Below are positions 18,424 to 27,390 of a stretch of DNA of 64,000 bases, one piece after another. Source of the DNA: Allobosea sp. OK403 (GTDB lineage: Bacteria > Pseudomonadota > Alphaproteobacteria > Rhizobiales > Beijerinckiaceae). A model generated the notes under the pieces. The model ran no database searches and was not told the DNA's origin. It worked only from the letters and a program-made list of their open reading frames with translations. The stretch is from contig NZ_FOQV01000002.1 in the NCBI RefSeq assembly GCF_900113835.1, positions 310,001 to 374,000 on the forward strand, given 5' to 3'. Numbering within the stretch: position 1 is the first letter of the stretch; each line of letters begins with the position of its first letter. The translations under genes were made by a program, and so were the position numbers.

Positions 18424-19530
18424 CTACCGCGCCGTGCCGCTCACCCGCTGCGCTTGATTGTTGCAGTAGCCGCGCGGATTCCATGGCGTCTCGAAGGGCT
18501 GGACATTCCCCTCGACATCGTGCGCTTGCGTCACGATCGCAAGCGGTCCCGCCCGCTCGATCGGGAAACCCAGCCGGAAGCGCCGCCAGGCGAACGGCCC
18601 CTCCCCCTCCTCAAGCTCCGCCACGAGCCAGCTTGCCCCGCCGTTGCAAGAGGCACGCAGGCCCGCCAGCGGGATCGCTCCGCTCCAGGCAAAGCCCTCG
18701 ACGACGAGGATCGATCCCACCGCGACGCTGAACCCCAGCGCCGGCGCCGTGATCAGCGATTTCACCGGCATGTCGGTGATCACGGAAAACCGGGCTGGAT
18801 CGATCGCCTCGCCCAGCTTCACCGGCGTCAGGGGCATCCGATAATCCGTGCCACGCATCTTCTCGCCGTCATGTTCGACATCGCGCAGCGAAATCCGGTC
18901 GAGCCATTTCTGCCAGGCCGAGCCCGGAAAGCCGGGCGCGACGATGCGCAGCGGTCCACCATGCAGTGGCGGCAGAGGCTCGCCGTTCATCGCGAAGGCG
19001 ACCAGCGTCTCCGGCGCCAGCGCCTTGGCAATCGGCAAGCCGCGCGACAAGGCCGGCCGCGATGGATCCGACAAGTTTCGGTCGGGCGCGTAATGCGCGG
19101 TATAGACGGCGCCCGCCTTCACGCCGGACGCCTCCAGCACATCCTTCAGCCTGACGCCGGTCCAGCGCGCGCAGCCGACGGCGCCAAGCCGCCAGGGCAA
19201 GCCGTCGGTCGCGGGTGAGAATTGCGAGCGGCCATTGCCGGCGCATTCGAGCACGGCGGTGACGGTGACGGTTTCGAAGCGCGCACGCAGTTCGGCGATC
19301 GACCAGACCAGCGGCCGCTCGACTTCGCCATCGATCGTCAATCGCCAGGCTTCCGCCGGCCCTGTCTCGGGCAAATCGCCATTGTTGCGGATGAAGAAGG
19401 CGTCGATCGGCGTGATCGGCTCGGCCAGCAAATCGAGCGCCGGCTCCGCGTTCAGTGCCTCCTCGTCATGGACATAGAGCCCAGGCTTCAGCCGGCGCAG
19501 CAGCGGGAGTTCGAGAAGGCGACGGGGCAA
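18424..19530 (-). CDS. Sulfite oxidase-family molybdopterin enzyme
   Basis: A 368-residue molybdenum-cofactor enzyme of the sulfite oxidase family without a heme domain. The N-terminal FFIRNNGDLPE and the molybdenum-ligand cysteine in LECAGNGR (Cys96) are typical, as is the arginine-rich pocket (APGFPGSAWQKWLDRI). A C-terminal dimerisation domain follows, with VVEGFAWSGAIPLAG and GNVQPFETPWNPRGY. No signal peptide is evident, so it is either cytoplasmic or relies on another export route. Convergent with mtaB; stops are only nine bases apart. Confidence 0.9.
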   Translation of the reverse strand: MPRRLLELPLLRRLKPGLYVHDEEALNAEPALDLLAEPITPIDAFFIRNNGDLPETGPAEAWRLTIDGEVERPLVWSIAELRARFETVTVTAVLECAGNGRSQFSPATDGLPWRLGAVGCARWTGVRLKDVLEASGVKAGAVYTAHYAPDRNLSDPSRPALSRGLPIAKALAPETLVAFAMNGEPLPPLHGGPLRIVAPGFPGSAWQKWLDRISLRDVEHDGEKMRGTDYRMPLTPVKLGEAIDPARFSVITDMPVKSLITAPALGFSVAVGSILVVEGFAWSGAIPLAGLRASCNGGASWLVAELEEGEGPFAWRRFRLGFPIERAGPLAIVTQAHDVEGNVQPFETPWNPRGYCNNQAQRVSGTAR

Positions 19531-19640
19531 TCAGCAACCTTTTCGTCGGCGCGCGGACGCGCGCGGCGGATGGCGCAGGCCTTCGGCCTTGGCGGGGCAA
19601 ACTAGCCATCGCCCTCCGCGCGATCAAGCCGCTGGCCATC

Positions 19641-21362
19641 TCATTTGTGGGAGGCGACCTCCTCGCGCAGCGCACGACGCAGCACCTTGCCAACATTGGT
19701 CTTGGGCAGGCTGTCGCGGAAGACGATCTGCTTGGGCACCTTGTAGCCGGTCAGGCTGTCCTTGCAGAAGGCGCGCAGAGCCTCGGCCGTCAGCGATTCG
19801 TCCTTCTTGACCACGAAGGCGGTGACGGCCTCGCCGGAATGCTCGTCGGGCAGGCCGATCACGGCTGCCTCCAGCACGCCGGGATGGCTGGCGAGCACAT
19901 CCTCGACCTCATTGGGATAAACGTTGAAGCCCGAGACCAGGACCATGTCCTTCATCCGGTCGACGATCTTGATTTGACCATCGGGCAACAGCACGCCGAC
20001 ATCGCCCGAGCGGAAATAGCCGTCGGCGGTCATCACCTTCTGCGTCTCGTCGGGGCGATTCCAGTAGCCGACCATGACCTGCGGCCCGCGGATACAGATC
20101 TCGCCAGCCTCGCCGGGCGCCATGTCGTGGCCCTCGGCGTCGCGGATGGCGAAATCGGTCGAGGGCAGCGGATAGCCGATCGTGCCGGTGAACTCGGAAA
20201 TATCGGGCCGGTTGGCCGAGGCCACCGGCGAGGTCTCCGACAGGCCATAGCCCTCGACGATCGGCCGGCCGGTGACTTCCTTCCAGCGCCGGGCGACGGC
20301 GGCTTGCGTCGCCATGCCGCCGGCAACCGCGAAGCGCAGCTCCTCGAAATTCACCTGGCGGATCTCGGGATGGTTCGCCAATGCGTTGTAGAGCGTGTTG
20401 ACGCCGGAGAAGAGCGTGATCCGGCTCGATTTCAGCAATTTGACGAAGCCGGCGATGTCGCGCGGATTGGCGATGAGCAGCCCCTTGGCACCGATGCGCA
20501 GCATGAACATGCAGCAGCAGGTCAGCGCGAAGATGTGGTAGAGTGGCAGGGCCGTGACCATGACGTGCTGGTAGTCGCTGCGGCCCAGCGGCGGCTCCAG
20601 CGCCCAGCCCAGCCACAAGGCGCATTGCTCGACATTGGAGGCGACGTTGCGATGCGTCAGCGTCGCGCCCTTCGCGACGCCGGTCGTGCCGCCGGTATAT
20701 TGCAGGAAGGCGACGTCGTCCGGAGTAACCGTTACCGGAGCCATCACGCCCGGCCCGGCCAGGATGCCCTTGAGCGCGATCGAGCCCGGCAGATTGAAGG
20801 GTTTGACCACCTTCTTGATCTTGCGGGCGACGAAATTGACGATCGTGCCCTTGAAGCCCATCAGGTCGCCGGCGGTGGCGATGACGATGGTGTCGAGCTT
20901 GAGGTTGGGCTTGGCCTCCTCGACGACATGGGCGAAGTTTTCGATCACCACCACCACGCGCGCGCCGGAATCGTTGAGCTGATGGGTCAGCTCGCGTGCC
21001 GTATAGAGCGGGTTGATGTTGACGACGGTGAAGCCGCCGATGAGCGCCCCGAAGATCGTCGCCGGATAGGCCAGGATGTTGGGCATCATCAGCGCGATGC
21101 GGTCGCCCTTCTTGAAGCCCTGCGCCTGCAGCCAGGCGGCGAAGGCCTGTGCGGCGCGGCCGGTCTCGGCGAAGCTGATCGTCTTGCCGAAGCTCTCGAA
21201 GGCCGGGCGCGCGGCATAGGTCATGCAGGCGGTGTGGACGAGATCGGCCAATGTGCCGACCTTGGCCGGATCGAGCTCTGGCGGCACGGCGGCGGGATAA
21301 TGCGCCAGCCAGGGACGCGGGTCAGGCTTCGCCGCGGCGCCGCTCATCGCATTCATGGTCAT
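19641..21362 (-). CDS. Long-chain fatty acid--CoA ligase (FadD-like)
   Basis: A 573-residue ANL-superfamily acyl-CoA synthetase, activating fatty acids through an acyl-adenylate. The AMP-binding P-loop is YTGGTTGVAKGATLTHRN. GYGLSETSP, the hinge region YFRSGDVGVLLPDGQIKIVDR, and the catalytic lysine near the end (KTNVGKVLRRALREE) are all present. Length and motifs match proteobacterial FadD. Three nearby Met codons could be the start. No other beta-oxidation genes adjoin it, although a crotonase and acyl-chain SDRs are elsewhere in the window. Confidence 0.93.
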   Translation of the reverse strand: MTMNAMSGAAAKPDPRPWLAHYPAAVPPELDPAKVGTLADLVHTACMTYAARPAFESFGKTISFAETGRAAQAFAAWLQAQGFKKGDRIALMMPNILAYPATIFGALIGGFTVVNINPLYTARELTHQLNDSGARVVVVIENFAHVVEEAKPNLKLDTIVIATAGDLMGFKGTIVNFVARKIKKVVKPFNLPGSIALKGILAGPGVMAPVTVTPDDVAFLQYTGGTTGVAKGATLTHRNVASNVEQCALWLGWALEPPLGRSDYQHVMVTALPLYHIFALTCCCMFMLRIGAKGLLIANPRDIAGFVKLLKSSRITLFSGVNTLYNALANHPEIRQVNFEELRFAVAGGMATQAAVARRWKEVTGRPIVEGYGLSETSPVASANRPDISEFTGTIGYPLPSTDFAIRDAEGHDMAPGEAGEICIRGPQVMVGYWNRPDETQKVMTADGYFRSGDVGVLLPDGQIKIVDRMKDMVLVSGFNVYPNEVEDVLASHPGVLEAAVIGLPDEHSGEAVTAFVVKKDESLTAEALRAFCKDSLTGYKVPKQIVFRDSLPKTNVGKVLRRALREEVASHK

Positions 21363-21514
21363 CCTCCCACCTCGCCGGCTTTGCGACCGCAGGAACGGTC
21401 GTGCCAGAGCTTTTTCGTGACCATACAGTGCGGAACCGAATGGGCGGGCGCAAGCGCCCGCCCCTAAGAATACACCAAAAGGTTTAGATATGAACCTTTC
21501 AGATCACAGGTCTT

Positions 21515-23593
21515 TCATCGTGCCTGCGCCAGGGCATGCGAGGCAACGATCGCCTCGGCCGGCTTGCCGGCGAGTTCGGCAAGATGGTCGAAGCGGGCGC
21601 TGAACGAACCGACCCCCGCCGTCGCCGAGCGCAGCTCGACGATCAGCCCCGGCATCTCCGCCTCCGGGATCAGCGCATTGATCTGGTCCCAGCCGCGCCA
21701 TCCCGGCCGCGAATCATAGCCGAGGATCTGTCCGCGCCGGCTCGAGACGATGGCCGAGGCCCGCGACATCGCCTCGGAGGGGATCACCACCTCGACCGCC
21801 AGGATCGGCTCCAGCAGCACGGGTTTCGCCTGCGGCACGGCCTCGCCCATGGCGATACGCGCCGCCTGTCTGAACGCCATGTCGGAGGAATCGACCGTGT
21901 GATAGGAGCCGTCGGTCAGCGTCACCTCGATATCGACCAGCGGAAAGCCGAGCGGCCCGTTCTGGCAGAAGTCGCGCACGCCGGCCTCGACAGAGGCGAT
22001 ATATTGCCGGGGCACCACGCCGCCGGTGATCCGGTCGACGAAGCGAATACCCTCGCCGCGCGGCAGCGATGCGACCTCCAGCACGACATCGCCATATTGC
22101 CCATGCCCGCCGCTCTGCTTGCGGTGCCGGCCGCGCGCGCCGGCCTTGCCCCGGATGGTCTCGCGATGACCGATCTGCGGCGGCCCGCTCTCGACGGACA
22201 CGCCATAGCGGCCGGCAAGCCGCTCCAGCGTGACGCGCAGATGCATCTCGCCCTGGCCGGACAGGCGCATCTCGCCGAACTCCGGCAGATGGGTGATCGA
22301 AAGCGCGGTATCCTCCTCCGCCAATCGCGCCAGCGCCGCCGCCAGCCTGACATCGTCCTTGCGGTCCTTCACCGAGACCGCCAGCGCATGCACCGCTTCG
22401 GGCGGCGCGACCGAGTTCACTAAGCTCGCGCGCAGCTTGCCGAGCGTCAGCGCGTCCCCGGTCACCACGCCTTCGAGCCGCGCGAAAGCTGCGATCTCGC
22501 CCTCCTCCGCCGCCGGCTTGCGTGTCTGCTCCATGCCCTTGACCGTGAGCACGCCGGCGATCCGCGCCTCGACGCCGCCCGAGGAGGTCACGACATCGCC
22601 CTCGGCCAGCTTGCCGCGCAGCATGCGGGCAAGCGAGACCTTACCGCCCTGGCCGGAATGCCAGGTCTTCATCACCTGCGCGAGCGGAACGCCCTCGGCC
22701 ACGACGCCGATGCGTCCGCGCGTCTCGCCGAGGCTGGGAGCCTCGTGCCGCAGCGCCTTGAGTAGGCGCGTCACGCCATTGCCGCGCTCGGCCGAGCCGA
22801 TCAGGACGGGCACGACATGGCGGTGCTGCAATTCCCGCGCGAGATCATCGAAGATGCGGTCGCGCGGCGGCTCCATGTCGCCGAGCAGATCCTCCATCAG
22901 CGCGTCATCGTAATCGGCGAGCTTCTCCAGCATCGAGAAGCGCGCTTCCTTCTCGCGCCCCGTTTCCTCGGAGCCGAGCGGCACGATCTCGCTGGGCGCA
23001 TGCTCGCGGTAGATGAAGGCGCGCTCCAGCGCGAGATCGATGAAGCCGACCGCGATGCCCTTCTGCCAGATCGGGATCTGGCGCAGCAGCAATGGCGTGC
23101 GCGAGGCGCGCTGCAGGATGCCGAGCGTCTCGCGCACCCGGCGCGAGGCGGTGTCGATCTTGTTCAGGAACAGGAAGCGCGGAATATCCGCTTCCTCGAG
23201 CTCGCGCAGCACGAGTTCGAGCGCCGGCGCCTTGCGGTCATCCGCCTCGCAGACCACCACCGCGGCGTCGACCACCGGCAGGACATGGCGCATCTCGTGC
23301 AGGAACTCGACGGAGCCGGGGCAATCGACGAACTGGAAGCGCTCACCGAGAAATTCGACGGAGGCAACGTTGAGCTCCGTGCTCATCTGATGCGAGCGAG
23401 CCTCCGCACTCGCATCGCCGACGCTGTTGCCGGTCTTGACCGAGCCGGCGCGGGAAACGCCGCCGCAGCGCTCCAGAATGCTTTCGAGCAGCGTCGTCTT
23501 GCCGCTCTGGAAGGGGCCGACGATGGCGATGCATCGCGGGCCCCCGCCTCTGACTCCGCTTGCGTTTCCTTCGTTCCGGGATGTCGCAGCCAT
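21515..23593 (-). CDS. Divergent elongation factor G paralogue
   Basis: A 692-residue translational GTPase of the EF-G type, but not the housekeeping FusA. G1 is GPFQSGKTTL (about residues 26-35) instead of the usual AHxDAGKTT; G3 is DCPG, G4 NKID and G5 GSA. Domain IV (GRHRKQSGGHGQYGDVVLEV) and domain V (PILAVEVVIPSEAMS) are present. The switch I RGITI motif of true EF-G is missing. Such EF-G-like proteins are common in alphaproteobacteria and have uncertain function (ribosome recycling or stress are possibilities). Single gene. Confidence 0.88.
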   Translation of the reverse strand: MAATSRNEGNASGVRGGGPRCIAIVGPFQSGKTTLLESILERCGGVSRAGSVKTGNSVGDASAEARSHQMSTELNVASVEFLGERFQFVDCPGSVEFLHEMRHVLPVVDAAVVVCEADDRKAPALELVLRELEEADIPRFLFLNKIDTASRRVRETLGILQRASRTPLLLRQIPIWQKGIAVGFIDLALERAFIYREHAPSEIVPLGSEETGREKEARFSMLEKLADYDDALMEDLLGDMEPPRDRIFDDLARELQHRHVVPVLIGSAERGNGVTRLLKALRHEAPSLGETRGRIGVVAEGVPLAQVMKTWHSGQGGKVSLARMLRGKLAEGDVVTSSGGVEARIAGVLTVKGMEQTRKPAAEEGEIAAFARLEGVVTGDALTLGKLRASLVNSVAPPEAVHALAVSVKDRKDDVRLAAALARLAEEDTALSITHLPEFGEMRLSGQGEMHLRVTLERLAGRYGVSVESGPPQIGHRETIRGKAGARGRHRKQSGGHGQYGDVVLEVASLPRGEGIRFVDRITGGVVPRQYIASVEAGVRDFCQNGPLGFPLVDIEVTLTDGSYHTVDSSDMAFRQAARIAMGEAVPQAKPVLLEPILAVEVVIPSEAMSRASAIVSSRRGQILGYDSRPGWRGWDQINALIPEAEMPGLIVELRSATAGVGSFSARFDHLAELAGKPAEAIVASHALAQAR

Positions 23594-23630
23594 GGCTTCC
23601 TCCTTCGGTCATTGGCCGCGAAGGGGCGAG

Positions 23631-23795
23631 AAGCCGTTGGGCTCAGGGCTCCGACGCGGCAGGAACCGGCGAGGGAAGACAAATGAAGCGCCCACGCCAG
23701 AAAGGCGGCGGTCGCTCAGGCCCGACAAGGGTCGGGCGGCCGTCGAAGAGGGATTTCGAAGGGCAGGTTCGCGCCGTTCGGGAGGCGGCGCAAGT
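23631..23795 (+). repeat. Direct repeat copy A flanking the SDR/LysR pair
   Basis: About 165 bases matching 25674-25838 at roughly 85-90% by eye, same orientation. Both copies contain an open frame starting (ATG at 23683 here) KRPRQKGGGRSGP...GRPSKRDFEG and both diverge after about 35 codons. The GRPSKRDFE block resembles the basic N-terminus of TetR-family regulators, so the repeat may derive from the 5' end of such a gene. Confidence 0.8.
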
Positions 23796-23881
23796 AAATT
23801 GTCTGCTGCGCCGCGGCGTGCGTGAGACGCCACGGTCGAAGCGCGGCTGGCTCGCTCGGGCGGGTAGCCGCGGCACAGCGA

Positions 23882-24601
23882 CTAAGCCAGGAGGCCCCCG
23901 CCATCGACGTAGAGCACCTGGCCCGTCACATAGGTCTGGCGGATGAGATAGAGGTAACTTTCCGCAATCTCCTCCACTTCGCCGGCGTGGCCGACAGGCA
24001 GGCGTGCGGCCTCAGAGGCGTAGAAGGCGTCGCGTTGCGTCTCGCCCATGCCGGCCCAAAGGTCTGTCTTCACGACACCGGGCGCCACGCAGTTCACCCG
24101 TAGGGGCTTCAGTTCCACGGCGAGCGCCCGGGTGAGCCCGTCCATCGCGCTGCAGATGCTCGACGCCGCGGCCCAGCCGGGGCCGAGCGGCCGAGCCCCC
24201 GCCGTGCCGGAGGTGAAAACCAGGGAGCCGCCTTCCCGGATCGCCTTGCGCCCGTACTTCGCCGCGGCGAGCGCGCCCCAGTATCGAAGCTCGAAGAATC
24301 GGCGGACCTCGGCGAGATCGGTCTCCAATCCGAGAAGCTGCAATGGCTCTCCCGCCGTGTAGACGAGATGATCGAACTCACCCACCTCCTCGAAAAACGC
24401 TCGCGTCGCCGTCTCGTCCGAGAGGTTGACCGCCCGCCCTTCGGCACCCGCCCCCAGGGCGGCGACAGCCGCCGTCACCCGCGCCGGGGAGCTTGAGCCG
24501 ACCACGACCTGCGCTCCCGCTTCAGAGGCGGCCTTCGCGACCGCGAAGCCTATGCCGGACGTGCCGCCGAGCACGACAATGCGTTGTTCATTCAAGGTCA
24601 T
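23882..24601 (-). CDS. SDR family oxidoreductase
   Basis: A 239-residue short-chain dehydrogenase/reductase. The nucleotide-binding motif VLGGTSGIGFAVA is at about residues 10-22. At the active site the serine lies in LVFTSGTAG, but the usual YxxxK is not obvious; the region reads AAASSICSAMDGLTRALAVEL, so the tyrosine seems replaced (SAMDG in place of YxxxK). The closing YVTGQVLYVDGGGLLA is typical. It diverges from the adjacent LysR gene, which probably regulates it. Catalytic competence is questionable. Confidence 0.88.
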   Translation of the reverse strand: MTLNEQRIVVLGGTSGIGFAVAKAASEAGAQVVVGSSSPARVTAAVAALGAGAEGRAVNLSDETATRAFFEEVGEFDHLVYTAGEPLQLLGLETDLAEVRRFFELRYWGALAAAKYGRKAIREGGSLVFTSGTAGARPLGPGWAAASSICSAMDGLTRALAVELKPLRVNCVAPGVVKTDLWAGMGETQRDAFYASEAARLPVGHAGEVEEIAESYLYLIRQTYVTGQVLYVDGGGLLA

Positions 24602-24696
24602 GGCGAACTCCTAAGGATGGGAAGACGCAAGATCCGCTTTGCCCGGCCCGGAATCCAACGCATCTTTCTCACAGCAATGTTGACGGAGATTCACTC

Positions 24697-25599
24697 ATGG
24701 CATTTGACGCGCGTTTGCTCTCGGGCGTCGGTGTGATGATCGCCGTCGTCGAAAACGGCGGCTTCGCTCGCGCAGCGGAAGCTGTGGGGTTGACGCCGTC
24801 GGGGGTCAGCCGAGCCGTGGCGCGGCTGGAGGCGCAGGTTGGGGCCCGGCTGTTTGACCGGCATCCTCGTATGATGGCTCTCACCGAAGCCGGTGCGCGC
24901 TTCCATGCCGAGGTCGCGCCGCTCCTTGCCGCCATCACTGAGGCTGCAGAGACAGCCGCCGCCGACTCCAGCCAGGTTCGCGGCCGACTGAAATTGAGCG
25001 TTGATCCGTGGTTCGCACGCATTGTGCTCGCGCCGCGACTGCCGGCGCTACTGGCCCGCTATCCCGAGCTTTCGCTGGAGCTTCGCGTCACCAACGCCTT
25101 TGAGGAGATGCTCGCTGGCGGCGTTGATCTTGCCATACGCTTCGGTCCTCCGCCGATTTCAGGCCTGATCGCCCGCAAGCTCCTGGACACGCGGGTCCTT
25201 ACGGTCGCCACACCGGCTTACCTGGCCGGCCGCCCTCCTCTTCGCGCACCCGCCGACATCGCCCGGCATGACGCGATCCTGTTCCGGGATCCGCAATCCG
25301 GGCGGCCGTTCACCTGGGAGTTCCATCGTGGCGGCAAGGCGATCGAAGTCCCGGTCGCCGGCCGCCTGGTGCTGGACGATCCTTCCGCCGCGCTGGCCGC
25401 CTGCGAGGCGGGGCTGGGCCTGTTCCAGAGCTTCGAACTGGGGCTTGAGCCCTGGCTGAACAGTGGTCGTCTGGTCACCGTGCTCGACGATTGGGCAGAG
25501 GAGCGCTTCCCGCTCCATGCCTACTACGCGTCGCGCCGCCAGTTGCCGGGCAAGGTGCGCGCTTTCCTGGATTTCATCGCGCTCAGCCTCGCAGCTTGA
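24697..25599 (+). CDS. LysR family transcriptional regulator
   Basis: A 300-residue LysR regulator. The winged-HTH occupies about residues 6-64 (GGFARAAEAVGLTPSGVSRAVARLEAQVGARLF), followed by a linker helix and a periplasmic-binding-protein-like effector domain. The ATG at 24697 gives the canonical N-terminus; the in-frame extension overlaps the SDR gene. Divergent LysR/SDR pairs usually mean the regulator controls the neighbour through sites in the 95-base intergenic space. The pair is bracketed by direct repeats. Confidence 0.93.
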   Translation: MAFDARLLSGVGVMIAVVENGGFARAAEAVGLTPSGVSRAVARLEAQVGARLFDRHPRMMALTEAGARFHAEVAPLLAAITEAAETAAADSSQVRGRLKLSVDPWFARIVLAPRLPALLARYPELSLELRVTNAFEEMLAGGVDLAIRFGPPPISGLIARKLLDTRVLTVATPAYLAGRPPLRAPADIARHDAILFRDPQSGRPFTWEFHRGGKAIEVPVAGRLVLDDPSAALAACEAGLGLFQSFELGLEPWLNSGRLVTVLDDWAEERFPLHAYYASRRQLPGKVRAFLDFIALSLAA

Positions 25600-25673
25600 T
25601 GGCGAGGTCTTGTGGACAGCGCTCGCTGCTCAACGCTTCAGGTCGGCGGCAGTCACATCGACCGCGCCCAAAA

Positions 25674-25838
25674 AAGCCGTTGGGCCCAGACCTCCGATGC
25701 GGCAGGGACCGGCACGGGAAGACAAGTGAAGCGCCCACGCCGGAAAGGCGGCGGTCGTTCAGGCCCGGCAGGGCTCGGGCGGCCGTCGAAGAGGGATTTC
25801 GAAGGGCGGGTTCGCGCCGTTCGAGGCCGGACGCAAGC
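25674..25838 (+). repeat. Direct repeat copy B flanking the SDR/LysR pair
   Basis: Second copy of the 165-base repeat at 23631-23795. The corresponding reading frame begins with GTG at 25726 and reads KRPRRKGGGRSGP...GRPSKRDFEG, then runs on into unrelated sequence. The rest of the 25600-25895 spacer holds no gene I can support. Confidence 0.8.
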
Positions 25839-25895
25839 GCTTTGTCGGTGGGATGCGAACAGGCCTGCGCGGCGCGTCTGTTCCGAACCGTGCCT

Positions 25896-26261
25896 TCAAC
25901 GCCTCGCCGAAACGTAGCGATCAATGACGGCGACCTCCTCGGTCAGCCGCGCGGCCCGTTCAGCCTGGCCTAGCTCGCGCAGCTCCCGGGCTGCCGCCGT
26001 CCTGTCGCTAATCTCCCGGTCGATCAGCCCGGTCAGTTCCGCATCCGACAGAGCTTTTCGCGGCACCTCCACAGCATCGTCGCCGAATTGGCGAACGACA
26101 TAGGCCTGGTGAAGCTCGCCGAGCGGAACGGCCTGCGCATTGTCGATCGCGGCAATGAGCGAACGCAGGCAGGAGATCTCGCCGGCGCGCCGCTCGCGCA
26201 TCGCGACCTTCAGGTCGGCTCTCAAGCGCAGCTGAAGGGTGCTGGCGGGATCCGTATCCAT
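25896..26261 (-). CDS. GatB/YqeY domain-like protein
   Basis: A 121-residue helical protein resembling YqeY, a family related to the tRNA-binding tail domain of GatB. The N-terminal LRLRADLKVAMRERRAGEISCLRSLIAAIDNA is the usual family signature region. Residues 60-121 are a charged helical pair containing ALSDAELTGLIDREISDRT. It is a little shorter than typical YqeY proteins (about 150). It begins ten bases after the downstream end of the neighbouring SDR and shares its direction. Function undefined. Confidence 0.75.
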   Translation of the reverse strand: MDTDPASTLQLRLRADLKVAMRERRAGEISCLRSLIAAIDNAQAVPLGELHQAYVVRQFGDDAVEVPRKALSDAELTGLIDREISDRTAAARELRELGQAERAARLTEEVAVIDRYVSARR

Positions 26262-26270
26262 GACCGCCCC

Positions 26271-27059
26271 CTACCGATTCCGCCGCTGCCCGCGCAGCGT
26301 CGTCAACCCGATGCCGACAGCATCAAAGCCGCCATCGACCGCCAGAACCTGGCCGGTGATGTAGCTCGCCCTGTCGCTGCACAGGAAGAAGATCGCTTCG
26401 GCCAATTCCTCCTCCAACCCGTAGCGGTTGAGCGGGATGACGTCGTGATAATCGGCGCGGATCTCGGGGCTGTGCACCGCCTTGGCCATGGCGGTATCGA
26501 CCGGCCCGGGCGCGACCGCGTTGACGCGGATGCCCAAGCCGGCGAGCTCCGCCGCCTGCTGCTTGGTGAGATGGGCGAGCCCGGCCTTGCTGGTGCCGTA
26601 GGCGACCCGCAGCGTCGAGGCGCGCAGGCCCGAGATCGAGGTGATGTTGACGATCGCGCCGCCGCCGGTATCGGCCATCAGCGGGGCGGCGAGCTGCGTC
26701 GTCAGGAACGGACCGGTGAGGTTGACCGCCAGGACACGCTGCCATTCCTCGTAAGTGGTCTCCAGCAGCGGCTTGAACACGGCCGTGCCGGCATTGTTGA
26801 CCAGCGCATCGAGTCGGCCGAAGCGGATTGTCAGCGCCGCGAAGGCAACTGCTACCGCGGCAGGATCAGAGACATCGCAGGCCAGCGCCAGGGTCGCCTC
26901 GGGCTGCGCCAGTTCGGCCATCGCCTTGTCCAAAGTCTCTGCGTCGATGTCGAGCAACGCAACCCGCCAGCCCTCGGAGAGAAAACGCCTGGTGGTGGCA
27001 AGCCCGATGCCGCGCGCGGCGCCGGTGACGAGGGCGATCTTGTGGAGGTTCTCAGGCAT
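26271..27059 (-). CDS. SDR family oxidoreductase (FabG-like)
   Basis: A 262-residue classical SDR: cofactor motif VTGAARGIGLATTRRFL (about residues 11-27), NNAGTAVF, the catalytic serine in ITSISGL, YGTSKAGLAHLTK with the YxxxK pair, and the closing YITGQVLAVDGGFDAVG. All catalytic residues are present. The acidic residue DID after strand 2 favours NAD over NADP. Substrate unknown. Probably co-transcribed with the YqeY-like gene that follows. Confidence 0.93.
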   Translation of the reverse strand: MPENLHKIALVTGAARGIGLATTRRFLSEGWRVALLDIDAETLDKAMAELAQPEATLALACDVSDPAAVAVAFAALTIRFGRLDALVNNAGTAVFKPLLETTYEEWQRVLAVNLTGPFLTTQLAAPLMADTGGGAIVNITSISGLRASTLRVAYGTSKAGLAHLTKQQAAELAGLGIRVNAVAPGPVDTAMAKAVHSPEIRADYHDVIPLNRYGLEEELAEAIFFLCSDRASYITGQVLAVDGGFDAVGIGLTTLRGQRRNR

Positions 27060-27164
27060 GTTTTCCGACCCGGGATACTGTCATTGTTGTTGCGTACCGC
27101 TATGCACGTCGGCAAGGGCCTCGCCAAGCCTCGGTTTGCCGGCCAAGCCGCTCTGCGAAAGGCG

Positions 27165-27285
27165 AGAGCAGGATGCGAAAAAGTGGACACCGGTTTTTCG
27201 CATCCTGCTCTCGCTTTTAGATGAGAGCCGGATTCAGATTTCAGATGGGATCACTTCGTGAGCCCATCTGAAATCATCCGGCTCT
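27165..27285. repeat. Composite palindromic element, full-length copy
   Basis: Two palindromes in series: 27165-27211 (AGAGCAGGATGCGAAAAA arms) and 27224-27285 (AGAGCCGGAT... / ...ATCCGGCTCT, with inner TTTCAGATGGGATCAC and complement). The complete pair recurs in reverse orientation at 60273-60397. It fills most of the 330-base gap before rplS, which has no other feature I can identify. Confidence 0.9.
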
Positions 27286-27390
27286 AGCTCGACAAGCGCT
27301 CGACTCTGCTGTATGGCCCCGCTCACAACTGAAAACAGCGTGCCGAACGCCCGCGCAGCTCAAGCGCGACAACGGCTATTGGAGAGACCC

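Noticed and set aside
19455..21467. A 670-codon plus-strand open frame
   Set aside because: Antisense to the acyl-CoA ligase, with the same low-complexity shadow composition and no ribosome site.
27313..27390. An upstream ATG for rplS
   Set aside because: The 26 extra residues are not L19-like, and the GTG at 27391 has a good ribosome binding site.
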